A DNA stretch of 64,000 nucleotides from Prauserella cavernicola (GTDB lineage Bacteria; Actinomycetota; Actinomycetes; Mycobacteriales; Pseudonocardiaceae). The notes below the pieces were generated by a model that saw only the letters and a list, made by a program, of their open reading frames with translations, did no database searches and was not told where the DNA came from. The position numbers were made by a program, and so were the translations under genes. The stretch spans positions 360,740-424,739 of the forward strand of contig NZ_JAENJH010000005.1 in the NCBI RefSeq assembly GCF_016595675.1. Reading direction: 5' to 3'. Shown here in pieces: positions 52,446 through 59,971 of the stretch (position 1 is its first letter; the number at the start of each line of letters is the position of its first letter).

Positions 52446-53870
52446 TTGAGCGACGACGACAGACGACTGATCGCAGGCCGCTACCGGCTGGCGGAACGCC
52501 TCGGCGCGGGAGCGATGGGTGAGGTGTGGAAAGGCGAGGACGAACGCCTGAACCGCACCGTCGCGCTCAAACAGCTGCACCTGCGCACCGCGCTGGACGC
52601 CGCGGGTGCCGGCGATCTGCGGGCGCGCGCGATGCGCGAGGCCCGCATCGCCGCGCGGCTCATGCACCCCAACGCGATCGCGGTCTTCGACGTCGTCGAG
52701 GACGAGGGCTACCCGTGGCTGGTCATGGAGTACCTGCCCTCCACGAGCCTCGCCGAACTGCTCGCCAGCCGCGGCAAGCTGCCGCCCGCCGAGGTCGCCG
52801 AGATCGGCAGGCAGATCGCGGAGGCCATGGCCGCCGCGCACCGCTCCGGCATCATCCACCGCGACGTCAAACCCGCGAACGTCCTGCTCGCCGACAACGG
52901 CGTCGCCAAGATCTCCGACTTCGGCATCTCCCGCGCCGCCGGTGACGTCACGCTCACCGCCACCGGCTTCGTCGCGGGCACTCCGGCCTACTTCGCGCCC
53001 GAGGTCGCCAGGGGCAGCGACGCCGACGAACGCTCCGACGTGTTCTCGCTGGGCTCCACGCTCTACCACGCGGTGGAGGGCAATCCGCCGTTCGGCCGAC
53101 ACGACAACGCCATCGCCCTGCTGCACCGGGTCTCCCAGGGCGAGATCGACCCGCCGCAGCACGCCGGTGAACTCGCGCCCGTGCTGGCACGCCTGCTGCA
53201 CCAGGACCCCGACGAGCGCCCCGGCATGACCGAGACGGCACAGGCGCTCGCACCGAGCGCCACGGTGAGCCCGGCGCCCCCGCCGTCCGAACCCCGCAAA
53301 CGGCGGACCGGAGTGCTGATCGCCGCGCTGGTACTGGCGCTCGTCGTGCTGGCCATGCTCGGCGGCGGCCTGTGGTGGCTGCTGGCGCGGGACGGCGGCG
53401 AGCAGGCGGGCGGCCGGAACCCGGCGCCGTCGTCCGCGGCGGAGCCCACGCTCAGCGAGGAGTCCCGGACAACCGAGCCGACCGGGTCCGGGCAGGAACC
53501 GCCTCCGTCGGCCCCACCGAGCAGTGAGACGCAGTCGAGCCCGCAGTCCACGCCCGAGGGCAACCCCGACGAGCAGCGCATGGCCGCCGTGCGCGACTAC
53601 TACGCGCTGCTGCCCGGCAACCTCGAAGCGGCCTACGGCCAGCTCACCGACCAGTTCAAGAGCAGCCGCTCCCCCGACTTCAGCAGCTACGCCTCGTTCT
53701 GGGGGCAGATGAGCTCCGTTCAGGTCACCGACCTGGCCCCCGCGGGCGGCAACGCGGTGAGCGCGACGGTCGTCTACACCCGCTCCAGCGGTGGCACCTC
53801 CACCGAGCGGCACACCTACACCCTCGCCGAGCAGAACGGGCAGTGGGCGATCGACAGCCAGTCGGGCTGA
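52446..53870 (+). CDS. membrane Ser/Thr protein kinase (PknB-like) with extracellular NTF2-like domain
   Basis: 474 residues. The kinase domain (13-270) has the glycine loop LGAGAMGEVW, Lys42, HRDVKPANVLL with Asp140, DFG at 158-160 and GTPAYFAPE. A membrane segment (about 290-312) follows. Outside lie a Ser/Pro/Glu-rich linker and a C-terminal domain (MAAVRDYYALLPGNLEAAYGQLTDQFKSS...YTLAEQNGQWAIDSQ) that looks NTF2-like in place of PASTA repeats. It may sense a small ligand. The TTG start is supported by a GGAG 8 nt upstream. Confidence 0.9.
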   Translation: MSDDDRRLIAGRYRLAERLGAGAMGEVWKGEDERLNRTVALKQLHLRTALDAAGAGDLRARAMREARIAARLMHPNAIAVFDVVEDEGYPWLVMEYLPSTSLAELLASRGKLPPAEVAEIGRQIAEAMAAAHRSGIIHRDVKPANVLLADNGVAKISDFGISRAAGDVTLTATGFVAGTPAYFAPEVARGSDADERSDVFSLGSTLYHAVEGNPPFGRHDNAIALLHRVSQGEIDPPQHAGELAPVLARLLHQDPDERPGMTETAQALAPSATVSPAPPPSEPRKRRTGVLIAALVLALVVLAMLGGGLWWLLARDGGEQAGGRNPAPSSAAEPTLSEESRTTEPTGSGQEPPPSAPPSSETQSSPQSTPEGNPDEQRMAAVRDYYALLPGNLEAAYGQLTDQFKSSRSPDFSSYASFWGQMSSVQVTDLAPAGGNAVSATVVYTRSSGGTSTERHTYTLAEQNGQWAIDSQSG

Positions 53871-53899
53871 GTCCTTCTGCGTCGTGGGGCGACCGAGGT

Positions 53900-53916
53900 T
53901 CCCCCGCGCCGGGTGA
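53900..53916. promoter_or_regulatory. GGGTGA-box, site g (TCCCCC-GCGCC-GGGTGA)
   Basis: Same sequence as site e. It is centred 45 nt before the leaderless gadB start, an activator-like position. Confidence 0.6.
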
Positions 53917-53952
53917 GCACCCGCGCGCATGGGCGCGCCTAGCGTCACCGTC

Positions 53953-55362
53953 ATGACGACGGCCTCCGCGAGCGGGCGCGACGACGCGGGACGGGCTCAC
54001 CTCGCGGTGAACCCCGTCTTCACGAGCGAGCCCGCGGACATCCCCAGGAACTCGCTTCCCGCGGGCGACCTCGCGCCCGACATCGCCTACCAGGTCGTGC
54101 ACGACGAGCTGATGCTCGACGGCAACGCGCGGCTCAACCTGGCCACGTTCGTGACCACGTGGATGGAGCCCACCGCCGAGAAGCTGATGGCGGAGTGCTT
54201 CGACAAGAACATGATCGACAAGGACGAGTACCCGCGCACCGCCGCGCTCGAGCAGCGGTGCACGCGGATGCTCGCCGAGCTCTGGCACGCGCCGTCGGCC
54301 GAGCGGGCGCCCGGCTGCTCCACCACCGGCTCCAGCGAGGCGTGCATGCTCGCGGGGCTCGCGCTCAAGCGGCGCTGGCGGCACGCGCGCCACGAGGCGG
54401 GACTGCCCGCCGACCGGCCCAACCTCGTGATGGGCGTCAACGTGCAGATCTGCTGGGAGAAGTTCGCCAACTACTTCGACGTCGAACCCAGGCTGGTGCC
54501 GATGGAGGGCGACCGCTTCCACCTCGACCCCGCCGAGGCGGCCGCCCGCTGCGACGAGAACACCATCGGCGTGGTCGCCGTGCTGGGCTCCACGTTCGAC
54601 GGCAGTTACGAGCCGGTGGCCGACATCTGCGCCGCGCTGGACCGCCTGGAGGCCGAGCGCGGCTGGTCCGTACCCGTGCACGTCGACGGCGCGTCGGGAG
54701 CGATGGTCGCACCGTTCTGCGACCCCGACCTCGCGTGGGACTTCCGGCTGCCACGGGTCGCGTCGATCAACACCTCGGGCCACAAGTACGGGCTCGTCTA
54801 CCCCGGCGTCGGCTGGGTGGTGTGGCGAGAGCCGTCTGCGCTGCCGGAGGACCTGGTGTTCCGGGTGAACTACCTCGGCGGCGACATGCCCACGTTCGCG
54901 CTGAACTTCTCCCGGCCCGGCGCGCAGGTGGTGGCGCAGTACTACACGTTCCTGCGGCTCGGGTTCGACGGCTTCCGCAGGGTGCAGCAGAACTGCCGCG
55001 ACGTGGCCACGGCACTGGCGGGCCGCATCGAGGGGCTCGGCCCCTTCCGGCTGCTCACCAGGGGCGACCAGCTGCCGGTGTTCGCGTTCACGGTGCAGGA
55101 CGACGTCACGGCGTACTCGGTGTTCGACGTGTCGGCCCAGCTGCGGGAGGCGGGCTGGCTGGTGCCCGCCTACACCTTCCCCGCGAACCGCACCGACCTC
55201 GCCGCGCTACGCGTGGTGGTGCGCAACGGCCTCACCCACGACCTCGCCGACCTGTTCTTCGCCGACCTCGGCCAGGCCGTGGGGACGCTCGCGAAGCAGG
55301 CGAAACCGGTGCGCGGCAGGGAGTCGGCCTCGTTCGCGCACGGCACCGGTGAGCGCCGTTAG
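53953..55362 (+). CDS. gadB: glutamate decarboxylase
   Basis: 469 residues, PLP-dependent GAD close to the bacterial GadB/plant type: IPRNSLPAGDLAPDIAYQVVHDELMLDGNARLNLATFVTTWMEP, GCSTTGSSEACMLAGLALKRRW, VHVDGASGAMVAPF and Lys278 in NTSGHKYGLVYPG as the PLP lysine. It turns glutamate into GABA while using a proton, hence a role in acid tolerance. The gene appears leaderless: TAGCGT, 7 nt, ATG 53953. No gadC antiporter gene is adjacent. Regulation by the GGGTGA-box is inferred. Confidence 0.95.
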   Translation: MTTASASGRDDAGRAHLAVNPVFTSEPADIPRNSLPAGDLAPDIAYQVVHDELMLDGNARLNLATFVTTWMEPTAEKLMAECFDKNMIDKDEYPRTAALEQRCTRMLAELWHAPSAERAPGCSTTGSSEACMLAGLALKRRWRHARHEAGLPADRPNLVMGVNVQICWEKFANYFDVEPRLVPMEGDRFHLDPAEAAARCDENTIGVVAVLGSTFDGSYEPVADICAALDRLEAERGWSVPVHVDGASGAMVAPFCDPDLAWDFRLPRVASINTSGHKYGLVYPGVGWVVWREPSALPEDLVFRVNYLGGDMPTFALNFSRPGAQVVAQYYTFLRLGFDGFRRVQQNCRDVATALAGRIEGLGPFRLLTRGDQLPVFAFTVQDDVTAYSVFDVSAQLREAGWLVPAYTFPANRTDLAALRVVVRNGLTHDLADLFFADLGQAVGTLAKQAKPVRGRESASFAHGTGERR

Positions 55363-55901
55363 CCGACCCGGAACCACAGGTTCGTCGCGTGCGGCAGCTC
55401 GTCGACGCGGATCCGCTCCAGCCGCACGTTCGCGCCGCCCGGCCGGTCGAACAGGCGCACGCCGTCGCCCAGCAGCACACCCACGACGATCGTGAGCACC
55501 TCGTCCAGCTCCCCGGCCTCGACGCACTGCCTGGCGACATCGGCTCCGAGGACGTTCACGTACTTGTCCCCCGCCGCGGCCCTGGACTCGGCCACCGCCG
55601 TGGCGAGGTCGCCGGCGAAGGTGACGCCGGGAACCGGACGCGAGGGCGGCCGGTGGGTGAGCACGAACTGCGGGCCGTCCCAGCCGCCGCCGAACGCCTT
55701 GCCCTCCTTCTCCGGATCGCCGCGGTGCGGGTCGTCGCCGCCGTACGTGCGGTTGCCGACCAGCAGTGCGCCGATGTCGCCGATGAGGTCGTCGACCACC
55801 GGGTTGGGGCCGAGGTGTTCGGTCAGCCACGACATGTCGCCGTCGGGGCCCGCGATGAACCCGTCGAGCGACATCGTGACCGAGTAGAGCAGCTTGCCCA
55901 T
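55359..55901 (-). CDS. dihydrofolate-reductase-like / RibD C-terminal family protein
   Basis: 180 residues with the DHFR-fold pattern of this family: KLLYSVTMSLDGFIAGPDGDMSWL, ALLVGNRTYGGDD, VLTHRPPSR and VNVLGADVARQCVEAGELDEVLTIVVGVLLGDGVRLFD. It is a probable NADPH-dependent reductase with no assigned substrate. GGAGGT precedes ATG 55901. It overlaps the convergent gadB end by 4 bp. Confidence 0.88.
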   Translation of the reverse strand: MGKLLYSVTMSLDGFIAGPDGDMSWLTEHLGPNPVVDDLIGDIGALLVGNRTYGGDDPHRGDPEKEGKAFGGGWDGPQFVLTHRPPSRPVPGVTFAGDLATAVAESRAAAGDKYVNVLGADVARQCVEAGELDEVLTIVVGVLLGDGVRLFDRPGGANVRLERIRVDELPHATNLWFRVG

Positions 55902-56054
55902 GCGAGTACCTCCGAGGTGGTCGGACCATCGTCGCCGTATCGACCTGCGCGGGCCGCGAAACTCATCGGCGCGTCCGGAAAATTCCGTGCAACCCGCAGC
56001 AGGCCCGGTCGCATGTGAGCTGGTGAAGGGGAACCATCCACCCGAAGGAGATCC

Positions 56055-56456
56055 ATGCGTACCCGAATCGTCCTGTTGTCCGCGGGCGCCGTGCTCGCCG
56101 CGAGCGCCGCGATCGCGGCCCCGGTGCTGGCCAGCGGCGCGGACTCGCCCGAGCCCGCGCCGCCGGTGCACGTGGAAGCCCCCTCACCGGCACCGCCCGT
56201 CGACCAGGCGCCCACGGAAGGCCCCATCCCGCCCGTCACCGAGGACCCGACTGCGGCACCCGCGCCGCCCGTCACCGAGCCGCCCGCGAAGGAGGCGCCC
56301 ACCGCGGTCCCGGCACCGCCCGTCGACCAGGCGCCCACCGCGGCACCCGCACCACCTGTCGACCGGGGGCCCACCGCCGCACCGGCGGCCCCCGTCGCGA
56401 AGGAGGCCGCACCGCCGCGGGCAGCCTCGACCGCGGCGCCGACGGCATCTCGATAA
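56055..56456 (+). CDS. secreted Pro/Ala-rich repeat protein
   Basis: 133 residues. A signal peptide (MRTRIVLLSAGAVLAASAAIAAPVLASG, cleavage near residue 27) is followed by about 100 disordered residues made of a repeated unit like DQAPTAAPAPPV (VDQAPTEGPIPPV, EDPTAAPAPPV, KEAPTAVPAPPV, DQAPTAAPAPPV, DRGPTAAPAAPV). There is no LPXTG or lipobox. GAAGGAG precedes the ATG. The sigma-factor gene begins one base after its stop, so it probably shares that operon. A wall-spanning spacer or sensor role is only a guess. Confidence 0.75.
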   Translation: MRTRIVLLSAGAVLAASAAIAAPVLASGADSPEPAPPVHVEAPSPAPPVDQAPTEGPIPPVTEDPTAAPAPPVTEPPAKEAPTAVPAPPVDQAPTAAPAPPVDRGPTAAPAAPVAKEAAPPRAASTAAPTASR

Positions 56457-56457
56457 C

Positions 56458-57036
56458 GTGACACCGCCCGGGCTCGCGCAGCGGCCCGGCGCCGGAGGGG
56501 AGGCCGCACCACTGGCCAGGACCACTGACTCGCCGTGGGACGACGAGTTCAGCCAGTACTTCGCCGCGCGCGCACGACTGCTGCGCGCGACGGCGTACCT
56601 GCTCTGCGGGGACTGGCACCGCGCCGAGGACATCACGCAGGTCGCGCTCACCAAGCTGTACGTGGCGTGGCCGCGGCTGCACCGGCGCGACGAGCTCGAC
56701 GGCTACGCACGCACGGTGGTGGTGCGGACCTTCCTCGCCGAGAACCGCAGACTCTGGCGGCGCCGTGAACAGCTCACCCACGAGCCGCCGGAGCGGCCTG
56801 CCGCGGACCCGGAGCCCGAGCACCGAGTGCTGGTGCGCTCGGCGCTGGGCTCCGTGCCGCCGAAGCAGCGCGCGGTGCTGGTGCTGCGGTACTGGAACGA
56901 CCTGAGCGTGGAGCAGACCGCCGCCGCGCTCGGGTGTTCCACCGGCACCGTGAAGAGCCAGGCCGCGCGTGGCCTGGCGGCGCTGCGCACACGCCTGGGA
57001 CCACACTTCAGTCTCGCGGACACGTGGAGGAGGTGA
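56458..57036 (+). CDS. SigE-family RNA polymerase sigma-70 (ECF) factor
   Basis: 192 residues. Region 2 is FSQYFAARARLLRATAYLLCGDWHRAEDITQVALTKLYVAWPRL; region 4 is LGSVPPKQRAVLVLRYWNDLSVEQTAAALGCSTGTVKSQAARGLAALRTRLG. This is the actinobacterial SigE-type ECF layout. GTG 56458 is chosen for coupling to the preceding stop (1-nt gap); the first 27 residues lie outside region 2, so a later start is possible. The next gene is a likely membrane partner. Confidence 0.88.
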   Translation: MTPPGLAQRPGAGGEAAPLARTTDSPWDDEFSQYFAARARLLRATAYLLCGDWHRAEDITQVALTKLYVAWPRLHRRDELDGYARTVVVRTFLAENRRLWRRREQLTHEPPERPAADPEPEHRVLVRSALGSVPPKQRAVLVLRYWNDLSVEQTAAALGCSTGTVKSQAARGLAALRTRLGPHFSLADTWRR

Positions 57037-57041
57037 CCGCC

Positions 57042-57410
57042 GTGCCGGACGACGACGACATCCGCGCCCTGCTGGCGGGCGCGCATCCGGAGCAGGGACC
57101 GCCGCTGCGGCTCGATCCCGCCGAGATCGCGGGCAGCGGCAGGCGCATCCGCAGGCGACGGCGCACGCTCGCGATGGCGGGCAGCTCGCTGGCGGTGGTG
57201 CTGGTGATCACCCTGGTCACGCTGGCGTTCACCGTGCGAACGGAGCCGCTGCCCCCGGCGACCCCGCCCGCCCCGCCGGCACCGGCGCCGACGAGCGTCG
57301 AGCAGAGCCCGTCGGCGACCCCCGAACCGCCGGAGGCGGTGGATCCGAGCTCCCCGCCCCTGCCCCCGAACGACTCGAAGGCGCCCCAAGCTCCCGGCCC
57401 CACGCGGTGA
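57042..57410 (+). CDS. membrane protein, putative anti-sigma partner, C-terminus set by a repeat
   Basis: 122 residues: a short acidic cytoplasmic part (PDDDDIRALLAGAHPEQGPPLRLDPAEIAGSG), a basic stop-transfer run (RRIRRRRR), one membrane helix (about 44-64) and a Pro-rich outer tail. Position directly after an ECF gene and topology suggest an anti-sigma-like role, but no zinc-binding HxxxCxxC motif is present. GTG 57042 lies 8 nt after GGAGGAGG. Its TGA (57408-57410) is inside repeat copy D, so insertion of the repeat has probably changed the end of the protein. Confidence 0.65.
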   Translation: MPDDDDIRALLAGAHPEQGPPLRLDPAEIAGSGRRIRRRRRTLAMAGSSLAVVLVITLVTLAFTVRTEPLPPATPPAPPAPAPTSVEQSPSATPEPPEAVDPSSPPLPPNDSKAPQAPGPTR

Positions 57411-57456
57411 AGGGCACCTTTACCGCGTTCAATGCAGTAAAGGTGCCCTTCACCGC
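57404..57456. repeat. dispersed palindromic repeat, copy D
   Basis: A 20-bp perfect stem (GCGGTGAAGGGCACCTTTAC) with the inner four pairs decayed, giving a 13-nt centre. It supplies the stop codon of the preceding gene and lies between the convergent ends at 57410 and 57489. Confidence 0.85.
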
Positions 57457-57488
57457 ATTCGGGGTGCCCCGGGGGGGACCAAGGCTTG

Positions 57489-57920
57489 CTAGGGGGTGAA
57501 GCGGGCTACATGGCGCTTTTGCCACGGGGTTTCCACCGCGCTCGGGTCGTAGTGCGCGCGGACGTAGGAGACCGCCTCCGCCGCGGGCACGCCGTCGAAC
57601 ACCGCCAGGCAGGCCAGCGCGGTGCCGGTGCGGCCCTTCCCACCACCGCACGCCAGTTCCACGCGCTCCTCCGCGGCGCGTTCCCACGCCTCATGCAGCA
57701 CCTCACGCGCCCGCGCCTTGTCCGAGGGCAGCCGGAAGTCGGGCCAGCGCAGCCATCGGCTCTCCCACGCGACGTCCGGCGGCGGCTTGCCGAGCAGGTA
57801 CACGCCGTACTCGGGGTCGCGACCGGACGGCATCGGCCTGCGCAGGCCACGTCCTCGCACGAGCCTGCCGGACGGCAGCGTCAGCACTCCCGGAGCGTCC
57901 GGGTCCCAGGTGTCGGTCAC
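57489..57920 (-). CDS. protein-tyrosine/dual-specificity phosphatase-like protein
   Basis: 143 residues. The active-site loop is VELACGGGKGRTGTALACL, which satisfies C-X5-R-T, with Ala where the family normally has His before the Cys. The preceding LPSDKARAREVLHEAWERAAEERVELAC holds the general layout of the fold. A classical general-acid Asp is not obvious. It is short for a PTP but typical of actinobacterial stand-alone members. It could reverse Tyr or Ser/Thr phosphorylation. Confidence 0.75.
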   Translation of the reverse strand: MTDTWDPDAPGVLTLPSGRLVRGRGLRRPMPSGRDPEYGVYLLGKPPPDVAWESRWLRWPDFRLPSDKARAREVLHEAWERAAEERVELACGGGKGRTGTALACLAVFDGVPAAEAVSYVRAHYDPSAVETPWQKRHVARFTP

Positions 57921-58005
57921 CCCGCCAGCCTAGGCAGCGATGAGTCCGTACCCGTGGTGGAGTCTCGTTTCCCGGCAGCACTCCATCCGACGAGAGGACT
58001 CCCGA

Positions 58006-58632
58006 ATGAGCGCACTCTGGCCGCTGGTCCACACCGAACGCGCCGCGCTGGCGCACGACCTCACCGGGCTCACCGGCGAGCAGTGGGCGACACCGTCGCT
58101 GTGCGCCGGGCTGAGCGTGCGCGAGGTACTCGCCCACCTGACCTCGGCGGCGACCCTGAACGGCGTGCGCTGGTTCGCAGGAGTGCTGCGCTGCCGGTTC
58201 GACTTCGACCGGCAGGTGGCGATGCGCCTGGCCGAGCAGCTGGGTGCCGACGGGGCCGAGACGTTCGCACGGTTCCGCGGCGTCGTCGGCAGCACCACCA
58301 GACCGCCGCTGCCGGTGGTCGCGATTCTCGGCGAGACCATCGTCCACGGCGAGGACATCCGGCGGCCGCTGGACCTTCGCCGCGACCATCCGATCGCGAC
58401 CCTCACGCACGTGGCCGAGTACTACCGGCGCTCCGACATGGTGGTGCCGGGCCGGACCCGCGGGCGCGGTCTGCGGCTGGCCGCCACGGACGGTCCGCTC
58501 GCGGCGGGCGAGGGTCCGCTCGTGACCGGCACGACGCTCGCGCTGACGATGGCACTGGCCGGGCGAGACGCCTTCGCGGCGGAACTGGAGGGCGACGGCG
58601 CGGAGATCCTGCGCACGCGGTGCGCGGCGTGA
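58006..58632 (+). CDS. DinB-like / maleylpyruvate isomerase N-terminal family protein
   Basis: 208 residues, TIGR03083-type: LVHTERAALAHDLTGLTGEQWATPSLCAGLSVREVLAHLTSAATL at the start and ILGETIVHGEDIRRPLDL in the middle. The helices carry the family His/Glu-His residues for a metal (AHL, HGED). Function is not assigned; relatives act as mycothiol-dependent enzymes. ATG 58006 follows GAGAGGACTCCCGA. Confidence 0.82.
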   Translation: MSALWPLVHTERAALAHDLTGLTGEQWATPSLCAGLSVREVLAHLTSAATLNGVRWFAGVLRCRFDFDRQVAMRLAEQLGADGAETFARFRGVVGSTTRPPLPVVAILGETIVHGEDIRRPLDLRRDHPIATLTHVAEYYRRSDMVVPGRTRGRGLRLAATDGPLAAGEGPLVTGTTLALTMALAGRDAFAAELEGDGAEILRTRCAA

Positions 58633-58646
58633 CGCCGGGAGGGCGA

Positions 58647-58882
58647 GCACGGATCCGAAGGCCGTGGGCACCCTCCCGCCGCTGCTCGGCCGTGCTGCAC
58701 GACGACATGAACACCTTCGCCGGCGTCGGGTTACGTCCTCAGCGAGGCACGGCTGGGAGTTCCGCGAACACGCTGGGCCCACGAAGGTGGTCCTCGACCG
58801 GCGGAAAGTCGCCGCGCTGGGACTGTCCTCCGCTTCGCTCCACCGGCCGGTGACGCTCGCCGCCGCACTCCCGCCGGAGTGA
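58647..58882 (+). pseudogene. possible ClpS-like adaptor remnant
   Basis: No intact gene is seen between 58633 and 59014. In three successive frames the pieces VLHDDMNTFAGVG, then YVLSEAR, then HGWEFREHAGPTKVVLDRRKVAALGLSSASLHRPVTLAA can be read. The first resembles the DD-x-NTF core of Clp-protease adaptors. A broken adaptor gene with two frameshifts would explain this, but the match is short and could be chance. Confidence 0.3.
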
Positions 58883-58942
58883 GCCACGCGTGACGCGATG
58901 CTCTCGCCGTTGTCACGGCGTCGACACATCGGACGCCGACAC

Positions 58943-58970
58943 TCACCCGGTCAGTCCTGATCTCGGGTGA
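58943..58970. promoter_or_regulatory. GGGTGA-box, site h (wide spacing, TCACCC-N16-GGGTGA)
   Basis: Both arms are perfect but 16 bp apart in place of 5, i.e. 11 bp or one helical turn more. It is centred 58 nt before the ATG of the formate/nitrite transporter. Confidence 0.5.
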
Positions 58971-59014
58971 CGCGGGCGCAGCCCTGTCGCCAGCGGCAAA
59001 AGGGAGCGACCTCC

Positions 59015-59875
59015 ATGTCCTACGTGCGGCCCGCCGAATTCGTCGGGAAGATGATCGACGCGGGCGAGTCCAAAGCTCTGATGTCCACACGCGACACGGT
59101 GCTCAGGGCCTTCATGGCCGGTGCCATCCTGGCACTGGCCGCCGCGTTCGCGGTGACCGTCACCGTGCAGACCGGCAACGCGCTCGTCGGCGCACTGCTG
59201 TTCCCCGTCGGTTTCTGCATGCTGTACCTGCTCGGCTTCGACCTGCTCACCGGTGTCTTCACACTCGTTCCGCTGGCGTGGCTGGACAAGCGGCCCGGCG
59301 TTGGTCCGGGCGCGATGCTGCGCAACTGGGGACTGGTGTTCCTCGGCAACTTCGGCGGCGCGCTCACCGTCGCGGTGATGATGGCCGTGGTGCTCACGTT
59401 CGGCTTCTCCATGGACCCCAACGAGGTCGGGCAGCGCCTCGGCGAGATCGGCACCGACCGCACGGTGGGCTACGCCGACCACGGCGCCGCTGGCATGCTG
59501 ACGCTGTTCGTGCGCGGCGTGCTGTGCAACTGGATGGTCTCCACCGGCGTGGTCGCCGCGATGATGTCGACGTCGGTGTCGGGCAAGGTGATCGCCATGT
59601 GGATGCCGATCCTCGTGTTCTTCTACATGGGTTTCGAGCACTCCGTGGTCAACATGTTCCTGTTCCCGTCGGGACTCATGCTGGGTGGCGACTTCTCGAT
59701 CGGTGACTACCTGATCTGGAACGAGATCCCCACCGTCGTCGGCAACCTGGTGGGCGGGCTGACGTTCGTCGGGCTCACGCTCTACGCCACGCACGCCCGC
59801 ACCGGTGCTCCCCGCCGCGGCAAGGTCATGACCGATCCGGAGGACGTCCCGGCGCCCGCCAAGGTCGGCGCCTGA
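59015..59875 (+). CDS. formate/nitrite transporter (FNT) family protein
   Basis: 286 residues with six membrane segments of the FNT fold. Recognisable blocks: FMAGAILALAAAFAVTV, ALLFPVGFCMLYLLGFDLLTGVFTLVPLAWLDKR, NWGLVFLGNFGGAL, FVRGVLCNWMVSTGVVAAMMS with the conserved N-W of the second pore, FEHSVVNMFLFPSGLMLGGDFSIGDYLIWNEIPTVVGNLVGG. It moves formate, nitrite or hydrosulfide, often with protons. The ATG has AGGGAG upstream. Confidence 0.93.
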   Translation: MSYVRPAEFVGKMIDAGESKALMSTRDTVLRAFMAGAILALAAAFAVTVTVQTGNALVGALLFPVGFCMLYLLGFDLLTGVFTLVPLAWLDKRPGVGPGAMLRNWGLVFLGNFGGALTVAVMMAVVLTFGFSMDPNEVGQRLGEIGTDRTVGYADHGAAGMLTLFVRGVLCNWMVSTGVVAAMMSTSVSGKVIAMWMPILVFFYMGFEHSVVNMFLFPSGLMLGGDFSIGDYLIWNEIPTVVGNLVGGLTFVGLTLYATHARTGAPRRGKVMTDPEDVPAPAKVGA

Positions 59876-59971
59876 GCCGACGGCGGCCTGCGAGAACCGC
59901 CGAGTCGCCGCCGCGGGACTGGTGCTGCTGGGCGCAGTGGTGCACGCGGTCGGCAACTCGGCGGCGGGCGG

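Noticed and set aside
59876..59971. Short hydrophobic frame ending NSAAGGYPP after the FNT gene
   Set aside because: No good start or ribosome site, and it is too short to tell from chance.
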